Of a stretch of 64,000 nt of DNA, positions 6,945 to 15,131 are shown piece by piece. Origin of the DNA: Methanococcoides sp. AM1 (GTDB lineage Archaea > Halobacteriota > Methanosarcinia > Methanosarcinales > Methanosarcinaceae). A program made the position numbers and the translations under genes. The stretch spans positions 452,162-516,161 of the forward strand of contig NZ_CAAGSW010000002.1 in NCBI RefSeq assembly GCF_900774055.1, written 5' to 3'. Numbering within the stretch: the first letter of the stretch is position 1; every line of letters starts with the position of its first letter. Below the pieces are notes generated by a model, which saw only the letters and a list, made by a program, of their open reading frames with translations, was not told the DNA's origin and made no database searches.

Positions 6945-8897
6945 TCAAGGTCCTTCCTTGACATCTTCCCATATATGTTCGTCTGGTTTGCATAATTTGT
7001 AATAGTTTTCAAAATTTGTAGAATCAGAGACTATCCCCAACTCCATGAAAAAGTCACTTGGATATTTTTGGTGTGGCTCTTCTACAAAAACATCAACAAA
7101 TCTTTCATACAAATGCTTTAAAACTTCTGCAAAATTGTAGAACCAATATTCTTTTGGTTCATATGCATTAATCAATTCTTTGTTTTCAGCAAAAACACCT
7201 AATTCAGCTATATCAAATAATAATGCATTCGAATTATTAGGCCACTCCTTAATGATGATTTCGTTTCCGATTTTATGAAGATCATCTATAATGTAATGTA
7301 TTGCATAATGTACTTCATTACCAATTGCTGCCCGAGCTATTTGTCCATATGCTGAATAGACATTATAAGTAGTAGAGTAATCATCTCGTTTCAATAATTC
7401 CATGGTTATCTGCTTTAAAATTAAGCTGATTGTCTCAATAAGATTTTCTCCATTTTTAGAAACATCATTTATTGGAGTGATCTTTTTAATTATTTTTGTA
7501 TTCAGAAGTTCCAAATCATTAATTATTTGGTTAACCGGATTGTAATCTGATTCTGTTTTTGATGTATAATCGTCTCTTATGGATCGATGCTTTATTTGGT
7601 AGTCAACATTTACAATATCTTCTGCAATTGCACCTATTATTTCTAACCATCTTTGTATTTTTTGATCATCATAAGATTCTTTATCGATATAGTAATTAAT
7701 CAAATTAAAAATACAGTCATTTCCTTTATAAGAATAGTCAACATGGAATGTTTTACTATTAAGGTCAAATGAATGAGTTCCAACACAATCAACTATTTTT
7801 TTTGCATTCTTAAAATCGTTTGTGTCGATAAGTATTTTCCCGATTTTTTCATAATTGTGAATTAAAATTGTATAAGAATGGTAATTTTCTTCGTGGATTG
7901 AGATTTTTGCTAGCTTTGTGTAATTTTCAATTATCAATAATACAATGTTCTCTTTGATCGTATCGTTAAGAGCATTGTCAAGTAAAATTGGAAATATTTT
8001 CTCATTCATTTTATCAATACATTTTGAGAAAAATTTATATTCTGATTTTTCAATTGCTAATGCTAAAATATCAAAAACTGACTCAAGATCAGACTCTTGA
8101 CCAAGAGTTCTTATGTCTAAATTCAATTTTCTAATCTTTTCACCATCTCTCTTTATATTTTCTGCAAATGTAGGCAAATCAACTTTTTCATCATCATCTG
8201 TGTGTTGAAATGTATAATAAGAATGTTTTAAAGCGATAAGTGGACCCGATATATTTTCTTCTTTTGGATATTCAAATTTATTACAAACTTCAGAAAAAAT
8301 ATCGTAGCTACTTAATGATTTTAAATATAATTCGATTAGAGTTGATTTATTTGAATAACATAACAATTTGTACAATACGAATAATAGGAAGAATATTGGG
8401 AGAAATATGATAGGTAATTCAATATTTAATTCTCGACTGGTAGGTGTATGATAAAAATTTATTGCCAACACTGCAAAATAAAAAAGTAAGATCAATGCTA
8501 AAAAGAAACCATTCATTCTTTTAAATAATAATGTTTTCAATAACGGATGGTACTTTGGTTCTAAAACTTGGTGTATTGCGATACCAATGGTTATGATTAT
8601 AGTAAATAATAAAATAATAGATTGGATTAGCTGATTCAATACATTTATCTTTATATCCAATACATCTCCGGTAGATTCAGTATTTCCTGTAACAACATTT
8701 GTAGTAGAATTTGTATCGTTATCAGGTAATTGACTGTTGTTTTTGTTAGATATGTTTTCATTTGTTGTAGAATCATAAGTTCCATTTTGAGTTGCAATAT
8801 CTGAGGCATAAGCACTAAAAGAACACATTAAAGTCAGGGCTAAAACCACTAATAAAATTACATATCTGCGGGCAAATATTTTATACAATATTCTCAT
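6945..8897 (-). CDS. Membrane-anchored protein with large helical cytoplasmic domain, unknown function
   Basis: A 650-residue protein. A likely signal peptide or first membrane helix (residues 10-32) is followed by a Thr/Asn/Ser-rich segment of about 50 residues. Three more hydrophobic helices come at roughly 81-108, 128-150 and 163-186. The remaining 460 residues are hydrophilic and helical, resembling irregular TPR-like repeats without a clear catalytic motif. It stands alone between the replication gene and the ABC-type defence cassette, read towards the replication gene. Membrane proteins with helical sensor domains are common abortive-infection effectors, but nothing here proves that role. 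Confidence 0.7.
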   Translation of the reverse strand: MRILYKIFARRYVILLVVLALTLMCSFSAYASDIATQNGTYDSTTNENISNKNNSQLPDNDTNSTTNVVTGNTESTGDVLDIKINVLNQLIQSIILLFTIIITIGIAIHQVLEPKYHPLLKTLLFKRMNGFFLALILLFYFAVLAINFYHTPTSRELNIELPIIFLPIFFLLFVLYKLLCYSNKSTLIELYLKSLSSYDIFSEVCNKFEYPKEENISGPLIALKHSYYTFQHTDDDEKVDLPTFAENIKRDGEKIRKLNLDIRTLGQESDLESVFDILALAIEKSEYKFFSKCIDKMNEKIFPILLDNALNDTIKENIVLLIIENYTKLAKISIHEENYHSYTILIHNYEKIGKILIDTNDFKNAKKIVDCVGTHSFDLNSKTFHVDYSYKGNDCIFNLINYYIDKESYDDQKIQRWLEIIGAIAEDIVNVDYQIKHRSIRDDYTSKTESDYNPVNQIINDLELLNTKIIKKITPINDVSKNGENLIETISLILKQITMELLKRDDYSTTYNVYSAYGQIARAAIGNEVHYAIHYIIDDLHKIGNEIIIKEWPNNSNALLFDIAELGVFAENKELINAYEPKEYWFYNFAEVLKHLYERFVDVFVEEPHQKYPSDFFMELGIVSDSTNFENYYKLCKPDEHIWEDVKEGP

Positions 8898-9554
8898 TAA
8901 TTTTCCCCTAATACTTTTTCAAGAACAAAAGCATAATAAAATTTATAGTTTCTCTTTAAGATCGTGTGGGTAATTATTCCTTCTTACAAGCAAATATTCG
9001 CAATTGTAGATAGTTCCCTTGGACAATCCTTTAACTGATATGTGATATTTTTGGTCATACGATTGCGATTTGCATGAGTTCTTTGAATTCCATGACGATT
9101 GAAAGGCAGATGTAAATTAATTTAGTTACTCACTCGATGTTGAGGAGATCCAAAAATAGATTGTACTCCCCTTACATGAGCATTTGAGCAAATGGAATTT
9201 CAATCTTAGTGTTTTTCGATATCATGATATCAAGCAATCAAAGAACCATTAATTTACGAGGGTGTAGGGAGGTTCTACTCTAGCTTTTGGATATAGATAA
9301 CTCAACATTTATCCAATCATCCAATTGTTTTAGTATCTTCAAAAGATCAATAACTTTGATATAATATAAACTAACTAACACTTTGCATAATAGTTTGAAT
9401 CAAAATCGCTATATTTCAGGAAAATTTAATTTTTTTGAATAATGTAATAACGCATAAAATGAAATAAAACACGTTCATATTCAAATTTATATTCTTGAAA
9501 AATGTAGAATACTATATGCCTAAATTGATGTTTTGAGAAAATGAAGTTGAGTAT
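8898..9554. other. 657-bp AT-rich intergenic region with a 14-bp palindrome
   Basis: No convincing ORF. It contains the promoter of the 650-residue membrane gene (minus) and that of the ABC-type cassette (plus; ACTATATG near 9511-9518, followed by an A/T-rich leader). The perfect palindrome GATATCA-TGATATC is at 9218-9231. Nothing else is recognised. Confidence 0.5.
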
Positions 9555-10685
9555 ATGGGTAGTAAAATAAAGCATAGTGCAGCACCCTCAATTGAAGGGA
9601 CAATATATCAATTCTATATTGCTATTGACAAATGTTTTGAACTACTTGAAGGTGAAAAAATATTCATTGAGACGTATGGTGATGTAACTGTCTCTGGTAT
9701 GTGTCAAATAGAAGTGAAACATTACACCGAAGATTTAACAGACCTGCATGAAAATGTTTGGAAAACAATCAATAATTGGTTACAAGATAATTTTGATACC
9801 GGTTTTTATAAAAATCTAATACTTCTAACAACTCAAAGATTCGGATCAAAATCATCATTCAAAGGATGGAATAATAGATTGAAGTCTGAGAAAAAGCAGA
9901 TATTAGATGATATTGCTCTGAAGTACCAGCAACGAAATAATAGAAGTCAATCAACTGAAAAGTTACTTGATTCAGTCTTGGATGACACCAAAAAAGATAA
10001 GCTACTGGATATTTTAGACAAATTTATAATTTTTGATTCTTCGGCAGAAAGCACCACTTATTATGAAATGATTAAACAAAAACATGGAAAAGCTGTTTTA
10101 TCTTCAAATGCAGATGATTATATTAATTCATTAATGGGATATTTACTTTCACCAGAAGTTAGAATTGGTGACGGATGGGAGATTACATATCAAGGTTTTA
10201 CTTCCAAAGTGAGAGCATTAGTAAATCAGTTTCGATCTGGAACTACTATTTTTCCAAAACCAAGTTTAAACATTGATAATGATAAGATTGATAGTCACAA
10301 TGAACACCTATTTGTAAAAAAAATAGAAGACATCGATTATCATGAGATAAAAGGTAAAGCTATTTCAGATTATGTACGCACAAATTATACTATTTCTCAA
10401 GAATTTAAAAAATATGCTGTCGAGAAAAAGCACTATAATGACTATGAACAAGAAATATTGGATACCTATAATCCTGCTTATAGTAAAGCTTCAAGAAACA
10501 CAAATGAAACTGACAGAACAAGCGATTCAAAAGATTTCTATGATACAATTACTGCTTCAGAAGCTCCACAGTTCATACATTTCAATGACACTCCAAAGTT
10601 CTTTAAAAATGGAATTTTGCATGGTTTGGCAAACGATGAAGATAAAAATGTTGTTTGGAAATTAAAGGTGGATAAGGATGAGTAA
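9555..10685 (+). CDS. ABC-three-component system effector-type protein with nuclease-like N-terminus
   Basis: A 376-residue protein, first gene of a tightly overlapping three-gene operon. Its N-terminus (SIEGTIYQFYIAID, then FIETYGDV about 20 residues later, then QIEVKHYTEDL, and LHENVWKTINNWL) follows the pattern of Cap4/DUF4297-like PD-(D/E)XK proteins: Glu, Asp and Glu-x-Lys on successive strands. The rest is probably an adaptor that contacts the other components. In ABC-three-component conflict systems such a protein is the effector or its adaptor, switched by the ATPase. The gene overlaps the next by 8 bases. No strong ribosome site precedes ATG 9555. Assignment rests on gene order plus the family pattern. 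Confidence 0.72.
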   Translation: MGSKIKHSAAPSIEGTIYQFYIAIDKCFELLEGEKIFIETYGDVTVSGMCQIEVKHYTEDLTDLHENVWKTINNWLQDNFDTGFYKNLILLTTQRFGSKSSFKGWNNRLKSEKKQILDDIALKYQQRNNRSQSTEKLLDSVLDDTKKDKLLDILDKFIIFDSSAESTTYYEMIKQKHGKAVLSSNADDYINSLMGYLLSPEVRIGDGWEITYQGFTSKVRALVNQFRSGTTIFPKPSLNIDNDKIDSHNEHLFVKKIEDIDYHEIKGKAISDYVRTNYTISQEFKKYAVEKKHYNDYEQEILDTYNPAYSKASRNTNETDRTSDSKDFYDTITASEAPQFIHFNDTPKFFKNGILHGLANDEDKNVVWKLKVDKDE

Positions 10686-11139
10686 ATTTGTAGATAGCGT
10701 ATCTCAAATACACAACAATCCATTTGTATTATCTCCTTTAATTGTTGAGTTTTTTAAGTATATACCTCCAAAACCCCAAAATCTCCTTTTAGCATATTTA
10801 GTGTTACCATTAGTTTTGCATGAAGACAGCAAAAATTGGTTGTCACGAGCTAAAACAACAAGTTCAATACATACATTGAAAAAGAACAAAGAGAACCTTT
10901 TTGGACTTCAAGAGAGAGTCTATCTCTATCAAGATTTAACAAATAAATGTATCCAATATGCAGTGGATAATGAAATAATTAAAATCAATGATGACTTAAT
11001 TATTGAAGTGTTGAAGACAGAATATAACACTGCAGAATACCTGAAAAAGTCGCTAAAAGCATCATCAAATTTACATAAAGTTTTTCGAGATTTAGAGATT
11101 GTTGCCATATATCGATTATTGGGAGTTAAAATGCTATGA
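10678..11139 (+). CDS. ABC-three-component system middle component
   Basis: A 153-residue helical protein. The pattern NNPFVLSPLIVEFFKYIP, then LLLAYLVLPLVLHED, then a helix with a Ser (SIHTLKKNKENLFGL) and a C-terminal helix-turn-helix-like part, is that of the small middle component between the effector and the ABC ATPase in ABC-3C systems. It overlaps the upstream gene by 8 bases and the downstream ATPase as ATGA (11136-11139), so all three products are probably made in fixed ratio. Family knowledge assigns it a bridging role; no catalytic residues are visible. Confidence 0.75.
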   Translation: MSKFVDSVSQIHNNPFVLSPLIVEFFKYIPPKPQNLLLAYLVLPLVLHEDSKNWLSRAKTTSSIHTLKKNKENLFGLQERVYLYQDLTNKCIQYAVDNEIIKINDDLIIEVLKTEYNTAEYLKKSLKASSNLHKVFRDLEIVAIYRLLGVKML

Positions 11140-13160
11140 AAAGCTGTTTACTATATATTGGGGTGATTGACAAACTTGATAAAGTACATTTTGTTGAGTT
11201 TGGACCTGGTGTTAATGTAATAACTGGTAAATCATCGACCGGTAAAAGTGCAATGATTGAAATATTTGATTATTGCTTTGGGAGTTCTGAATTCACTATA
11301 CCAGCAGGAATTATTACCGATTCTGCTCAACTTTATTTTATTGTGTTGTCAGTTAAAGAAACCAATATCATTTTGGCAAGGACTCCACAAAAAAAAGCAG
11401 TGTTTTTGAAAACTGAATCTTCTTTACCCAACATAGAAGATCTATCGATTGATTACTTCGATGATAATTATTTCATCAATTTCAAAGATTTTAAACTTGA
11501 ACTTGGCCGATATTTTGGTCTTGAAATCGTCGACACGGATGAAGATCTGGAAGACCGAAAATATACAAAAATGAAAAAAGCTAGGCCATCTATAAGAAAT
11601 ATGACTCCCTTTATGCTACAACATCAAAACTTAATTGCAAATAAGCATGCTATCTTTTACAGGTTTGATGAAAAAGAAAAAAGGGAACATACCATTGATC
11701 AATTTAAAATATTTGCTGGTTTTGTAAACCAAGAATACTTTTTAATTAACCAGAAATTAGCAGATGAAGAGAGAAATCTAAAACAGTTGGAAAGGAAGCA
11801 AAAAAGCATTGAAGAGCAATTTGCTAAAAACTGCGAAGAACTTGAAAATTTATTAAAAGAATTCATTGCAATTACTGGTAATGAATGTTTAAAAGAAAAA
11901 CCCAAAACAATATTGTCAAACCCAGCAAATTACCTAGATAAAATAAATTCTAAAAAAATAGAATCAAATTATGAATCAAATGAAGCCCTAATTCAGTTGC
12001 AAAATTTAAAAGAACGTAAAAATAATTTATTTGCACAACAACGAACTCTTCAAATTAAACTTAATGACATAAATTCATCGGTAGAGTATGCAAATAATTA
12101 TAAGGAATACTTAAACGATGTTCCTGAAAAAGATGATGAAATTATTTATTTATCTCAGTGCCCCTTTTGTAAAACTTCAAATGAAAGTATTTTAACTGAG
12201 GCTAATCTGCTATCTGAGTCCATTAAATGGCTTAATGATGAATTAAGTAAATCCACTTACTTATTGGATTCTTTTGAGTCTGATAAAAAAAGATTTGAAC
12301 AAGAAATTAAGCAAACTAAAAGAGAAATTACAGGGGTATACTCTGAAATTACAAAGCTTGAAAATATAACAAAAAATTTGAGAGCAAATCGTGATTTAGA
12401 TGAACAAGGATTAAAAGTAAAATTAAAAATAGAAAACTTTTTAGAAAAACAGATTGCAGCAAATGGTTTAAATCTAGAAACGGAGATGAAAAATTCAAAG
12501 GATCATATTAAAAGTCTTAAAAGCACTCTCCGAGAAAAATACAATGTTGAACACAAGCTCAAAGATGCAGAAACATATATAAACAATACAATGAACCAAA
12601 TTGGTAATAATTTTGATTTTGAAGAATCATACAAACCAGTTAACCTTAAATTTTCATTAGATCGTTTTGAACTCTGGAACGAAAAAGGTCAATATGAAAG
12701 AATATATCTTCGTTCTATGGGAAGTGGTGCAAATTGGTTATATAGCCATTTAACGCTTTTCATGTCACTTCACAAATACTTCTGCTCACTGGGTAGTCAA
12801 TCTTTGCTTCCACCAATCTTGTTTTTAGACCAACCAAGTCAAGTATATTTCCCAACATCAATTGTAGACGATGGCAACAATTTTGATGCTTCAAAATTAA
12901 AAGAGAAGGAAGGCAAAAAGGAAAAAACTGATGACGATTTAGCTGCAGTGAATAATTTATTTGACCAAATTGTTAAATTTGCGAATAATACTCTCAAAGA
13001 AACAGGAATCAAACCTCAGATTATTATTACAGATCATGCAGATAATTTGAAATTGGATAATGCTGAATTTGATTCATTAGTAAAAAATCGAAGATGGAGG
13101 GACAGAGGTTTCATTGTGCCATCTGATAAAATTAGTGAAGTAAACATACTTGGTGAATAA
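11136..13160 (+). CDS. SMC/Rad50-like ABC ATPase (DUF3732 type) of an ABC-three-component system
   Basis: A 674-residue protein with ATPase head halves at both ends and a coiled coil between. Walker A GKSSTGKS is at 31-38. A CPFC motif at 342-345 sits at the hairpin tip of the coiled coil, like the zinc hook of Rad50. A signature-like RSMGSGANW is near 526, Walker B ILFLDQ ends with Asp 565, and a switch motif TDHAD is near 632-636. This matches DUF3732 ATPases of ABC-3C conflict systems, thought to sense invading nucleic acid and license the effector. It is the last gene of the three-gene core; two micro-membrane genes follow. Confidence 0.85.
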   Translation: MKSCLLYIGVIDKLDKVHFVEFGPGVNVITGKSSTGKSAMIEIFDYCFGSSEFTIPAGIITDSAQLYFIVLSVKETNIILARTPQKKAVFLKTESSLPNIEDLSIDYFDDNYFINFKDFKLELGRYFGLEIVDTDEDLEDRKYTKMKKARPSIRNMTPFMLQHQNLIANKHAIFYRFDEKEKREHTIDQFKIFAGFVNQEYFLINQKLADEERNLKQLERKQKSIEEQFAKNCEELENLLKEFIAITGNECLKEKPKTILSNPANYLDKINSKKIESNYESNEALIQLQNLKERKNNLFAQQRTLQIKLNDINSSVEYANNYKEYLNDVPEKDDEIIYLSQCPFCKTSNESILTEANLLSESIKWLNDELSKSTYLLDSFESDKKRFEQEIKQTKREITGVYSEITKLENITKNLRANRDLDEQGLKVKLKIENFLEKQIAANGLNLETEMKNSKDHIKSLKSTLREKYNVEHKLKDAETYINNTMNQIGNNFDFEESYKPVNLKFSLDRFELWNEKGQYERIYLRSMGSGANWLYSHLTLFMSLHKYFCSLGSQSLLPPILFLDQPSQVYFPTSIVDDGNNFDASKLKEKEGKKEKTDDDLAAVNNLFDQIVKFANNTLKETGIKPQIIITDHADNLKLDNAEFDSLVKNRRWRDRGFIVPSDKISEVNILGE

Positions 13161-13278
13161 AACGACAAAGATCCTTGGCCTATTTTTAAGATTTATGTCT
13201 TCGCCCGCTCTATTAATAGCAGCCATCGTTTACGTGCTGATCCCTGATGAAAGAGAATATCAAAGATATGATTATTAA
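13153..13278 (+). CDS. Possible 41-residue single-span membrane protein
   Basis: GTG 13153 overlaps the end of the ABC ATPase gene by 8 bases, like the overlap between the first two genes of the cassette. The product has a basic N-terminus (MNKTTKILGLFLRF), one hydrophobic span (SPALLIAAIVYVLIP) and an acidic/aromatic tail (DEREYQRYDY). A shorter version would start at ATG 13195. The small size makes it uncertain, but the clean membrane topology and overlap favour a real micro-protein. It may belong to the defence cassette as a toxin-like or anchoring component (inference). Confidence 0.45.
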   Translation: MNKTTKILGLFLRFMSSPALLIAAIVYVLIPDEREYQRYDY

Positions 13279-13286
13279 GTGATCAA

Positions 13287-13484
13287 ATGAGTTCTGCAAA
13301 TTTTGAACCTCTGGAATCATTCATAAATTCAATAATTGGTATTGTTTCGCTATTAATTATTGCAATACTTTTAGCCGTATTTCTTGCAATATATCAGTAT
13401 TTGAACATGGATGTAACTTTCATTATACCTTTACTTGAAGCAATAAATTCAGTTATTAACAGTCTTCAATCATTATTTGGTTAA
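13287..13484 (+). CDS. Small membrane protein (65 residues) behind the ABC cassette
   Basis: A strongly hydrophobic helix covers about residues 12-38, with a second amphipathic segment in residues 42-64; there is no cleavable signal. A GTGATC ribosome-site match (13279-13284) lies just before ATG 13287. It lies 8 bases after the 41-residue membrane ORF and 126 bases after the ABC ATPase, in the same direction, so it may be co-transcribed. No family is recognised. A symmetric repeat array begins 50 bases downstream. Confidence 0.55.
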   Translation: MSSANFEPLESFINSIIGIVSLLIIAILLAVFLAIYQYLNMDVTFIIPLLEAINSVINSLQSLFG

Positions 13485-13487
13485 GGT

Positions 13488-13754
13488 AAGTTCAAAATAA
13501 ATTATTCTTAGAATCAGAGATTGATATTCTTATCCTGTCCAGTACCCTGTCCGCAGAATATCGCCATCAATAGGCACTGTTGGACAGGATGCAGGATAAA
13601 GCCCATATTGTAATCTCCACAGGAATATTTTCTCAAAATTTTTCTATAATAATCTACAATATGGCTTTTTTTCTCATCCTGTCCAGTAGATTAAGATTAT
13701 TCAAATTTAATCAGGACAGGTTGTTGGACAGGTTACTACAAAGTTCAAAATAAA
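13488..13754. repeat. Symmetric array of six CCTGTCC motifs between 14-bp direct repeats
   Basis: CCTGTCC occurs on plus at 13534, 13546 and 13678, and as GGACAGG at 13582, 13714 and 13726. Spacings are 12, 36, 96, 36 and 12 bases, mirror-symmetric about 13633. The inner pair belongs to long inverted arms (13582-13612 and 13655-13684) that both contain GGACAGGATG and CATATTGTA. AAGTTCAAAATAAA flanks the array at 13488-13501 and 13741-13754. It lies in a 639-bp gene-free stretch (13485-14123). Iteron-type replication origin, partition site or multi-site operator are possible; the symmetry suggests cooperative binding of a dimeric protein. Confidence 0.8.
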
Positions 13755-14123
13755 AAATTTACAGCATATCAAATAAGTTTATATAGTGTCAAATTAATTC
13801 TATATTATCATATTTATCTCCTATTTTTTCTCTTTTTCAGAACGAAGTCCATTTAAAATTAATTAATGCTGAAACACTTCGCTTAAACCTTATTTTAAAC
13901 CTTCCTAAAGGCATTGCATTGCAAATCATACATTTCCATTTACTCATTGTTTTCTACTCTCAAACAGGCTGAGATTCACTCTGAGATACATTCAAAGCTA
14001 TACTTAGTCCTCTTCAGAAGCTGCACCGAAGCTTCCAGAATACAGTCCAAAACGAATGTTTATATAAATAAATCGTAAAAAATATTATTAGGTCTACACT
14101 ATGTGCAGCCCTAGGAGAAATTA

Positions 14124-15017
14124 ATGAAAAAGTACAATGATAATTCACTTAAAAGTCAAATACTGAATGCGGTTCATAAGCTTGGAGATAATGCAATTTC
14201 CAGGAAGATACGTGAGTTAATCGAATACAAAGGTTCCAACTCCAACTTCAAGTCGGAAATCTATGCCCTTAAACGCAGGGGATACCTTAGCTTCGCTCCT
14301 GAATCAAAGGACAGAAAGGTAAAACAATACATTCTGACAAAAAAAGGAAAATTCCATCGGTTGCAGCCGGACTATTATCAAAGAATGAAGGTACAAAAAC
14401 TCAATGCAACAGTCCATGGAATACTCAACGATGATGAAAAATTCACAGCAGCAGTCGATAGTGAAGTTGATAATAGAATGGAAATTATCGAGAAAAATGT
14501 TGAAAGCATTATAACCGGTAGTGCGAATAATTTCAGTGAACCCACTTCAAAAGGTGAAATGACTGTAGCGAATATAATCGCAAAGAAAGATAAAGAAATA
14601 AAAACTTGGCAATCTCGTTATTTCAATCAGGTCAATTCACGTCCTGTCGAAAGTAAAATCAATAAAACTACACAGCGAACTGCTAAGAAGAATACTGATG
14701 AAAAAAGAATTGAGGACAGGAAAAAACTTGCCAACCATTATTATCAGAAGAAGTTATGGCTGGATTTTGAATTTTTCTCACAATGGAAGAATATGGTTCC
14801 AGTGCTTCTTAGCGGAAAGAAATTCCTGAACAAGAGAAGCGTTGAAATTATGTCAATTGATGAAGCCAAGCGGGAGATGGATAGAGGGCATACCAGAGCA
14901 ATATTGCAGTCCAATGATGAGATTCTAGCTTGTTGTTTCCGGATTGATAAAATAAATAAAGATGGGATAGTCGTCAAGAGCGATAGATTGGATTTGAAGA
15001 AGAATATGAAATGGTAA
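14124..15017 (+). CDS. Winged-helix DNA-binding protein, unknown family
   Basis: A 297-residue basic protein. Residues 8-75 look like a winged helix (SQILNAVHKLGDNAISRKI, then SNFKSEIYALKRRGYLS and a wing ending VKQYILTKKGKF). A long charged linker rich in Lys/Asn follows, and then a C-terminal domain with SQWKNMVPVLLSGKKFL and ILACCFRIDKIN. AGGAGA (14113-14118) precedes the ATG by 5 bases, and a TATATAAATAA tract lies about 60 bases upstream. It is the first gene after the symmetric CCTGTCC array, which makes it a candidate binder of that array (for example a Rep or partition protein); this is inference from position. Confidence 0.7.
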   Translation: MKKYNDNSLKSQILNAVHKLGDNAISRKIRELIEYKGSNSNFKSEIYALKRRGYLSFAPESKDRKVKQYILTKKGKFHRLQPDYYQRMKVQKLNATVHGILNDDEKFTAAVDSEVDNRMEIIEKNVESIITGSANNFSEPTSKGEMTVANIIAKKDKEIKTWQSRYFNQVNSRPVESKINKTTQRTAKKNTDEKRIEDRKKLANHYYQKKLWLDFEFFSQWKNMVPVLLSGKKFLNKRSVEIMSIDEAKREMDRGHTRAILQSNDEILACCFRIDKINKDGIVVKSDRLDLKKNMKW

Positions 15018-15108
15018 AATTGTATGTGGCATCCATCAAGTTCTGACTAGCATTTGATAAATGAAAACTCTATAAAATATTAATGCGGGTGCTGATTAAA
15101 TTTTTATA

Positions 15109-15121
15109 GAGCAGGATGCTC
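15109..15121 (+). promoter_or_regulatory. Short hairpin between TATA box and start of the zinc-motif gene
   Basis: GAGCA-GGA-TGCTC lies directly after a TTTTTATA box (15101-15108) and 10 bases before ATG 15132. The spacing implies a nearly leaderless transcript with the hairpin at or just before the transcription start, so operator use is plausible. Confidence 0.4.
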
Positions 15122-15131
15122 TTAATCTATA

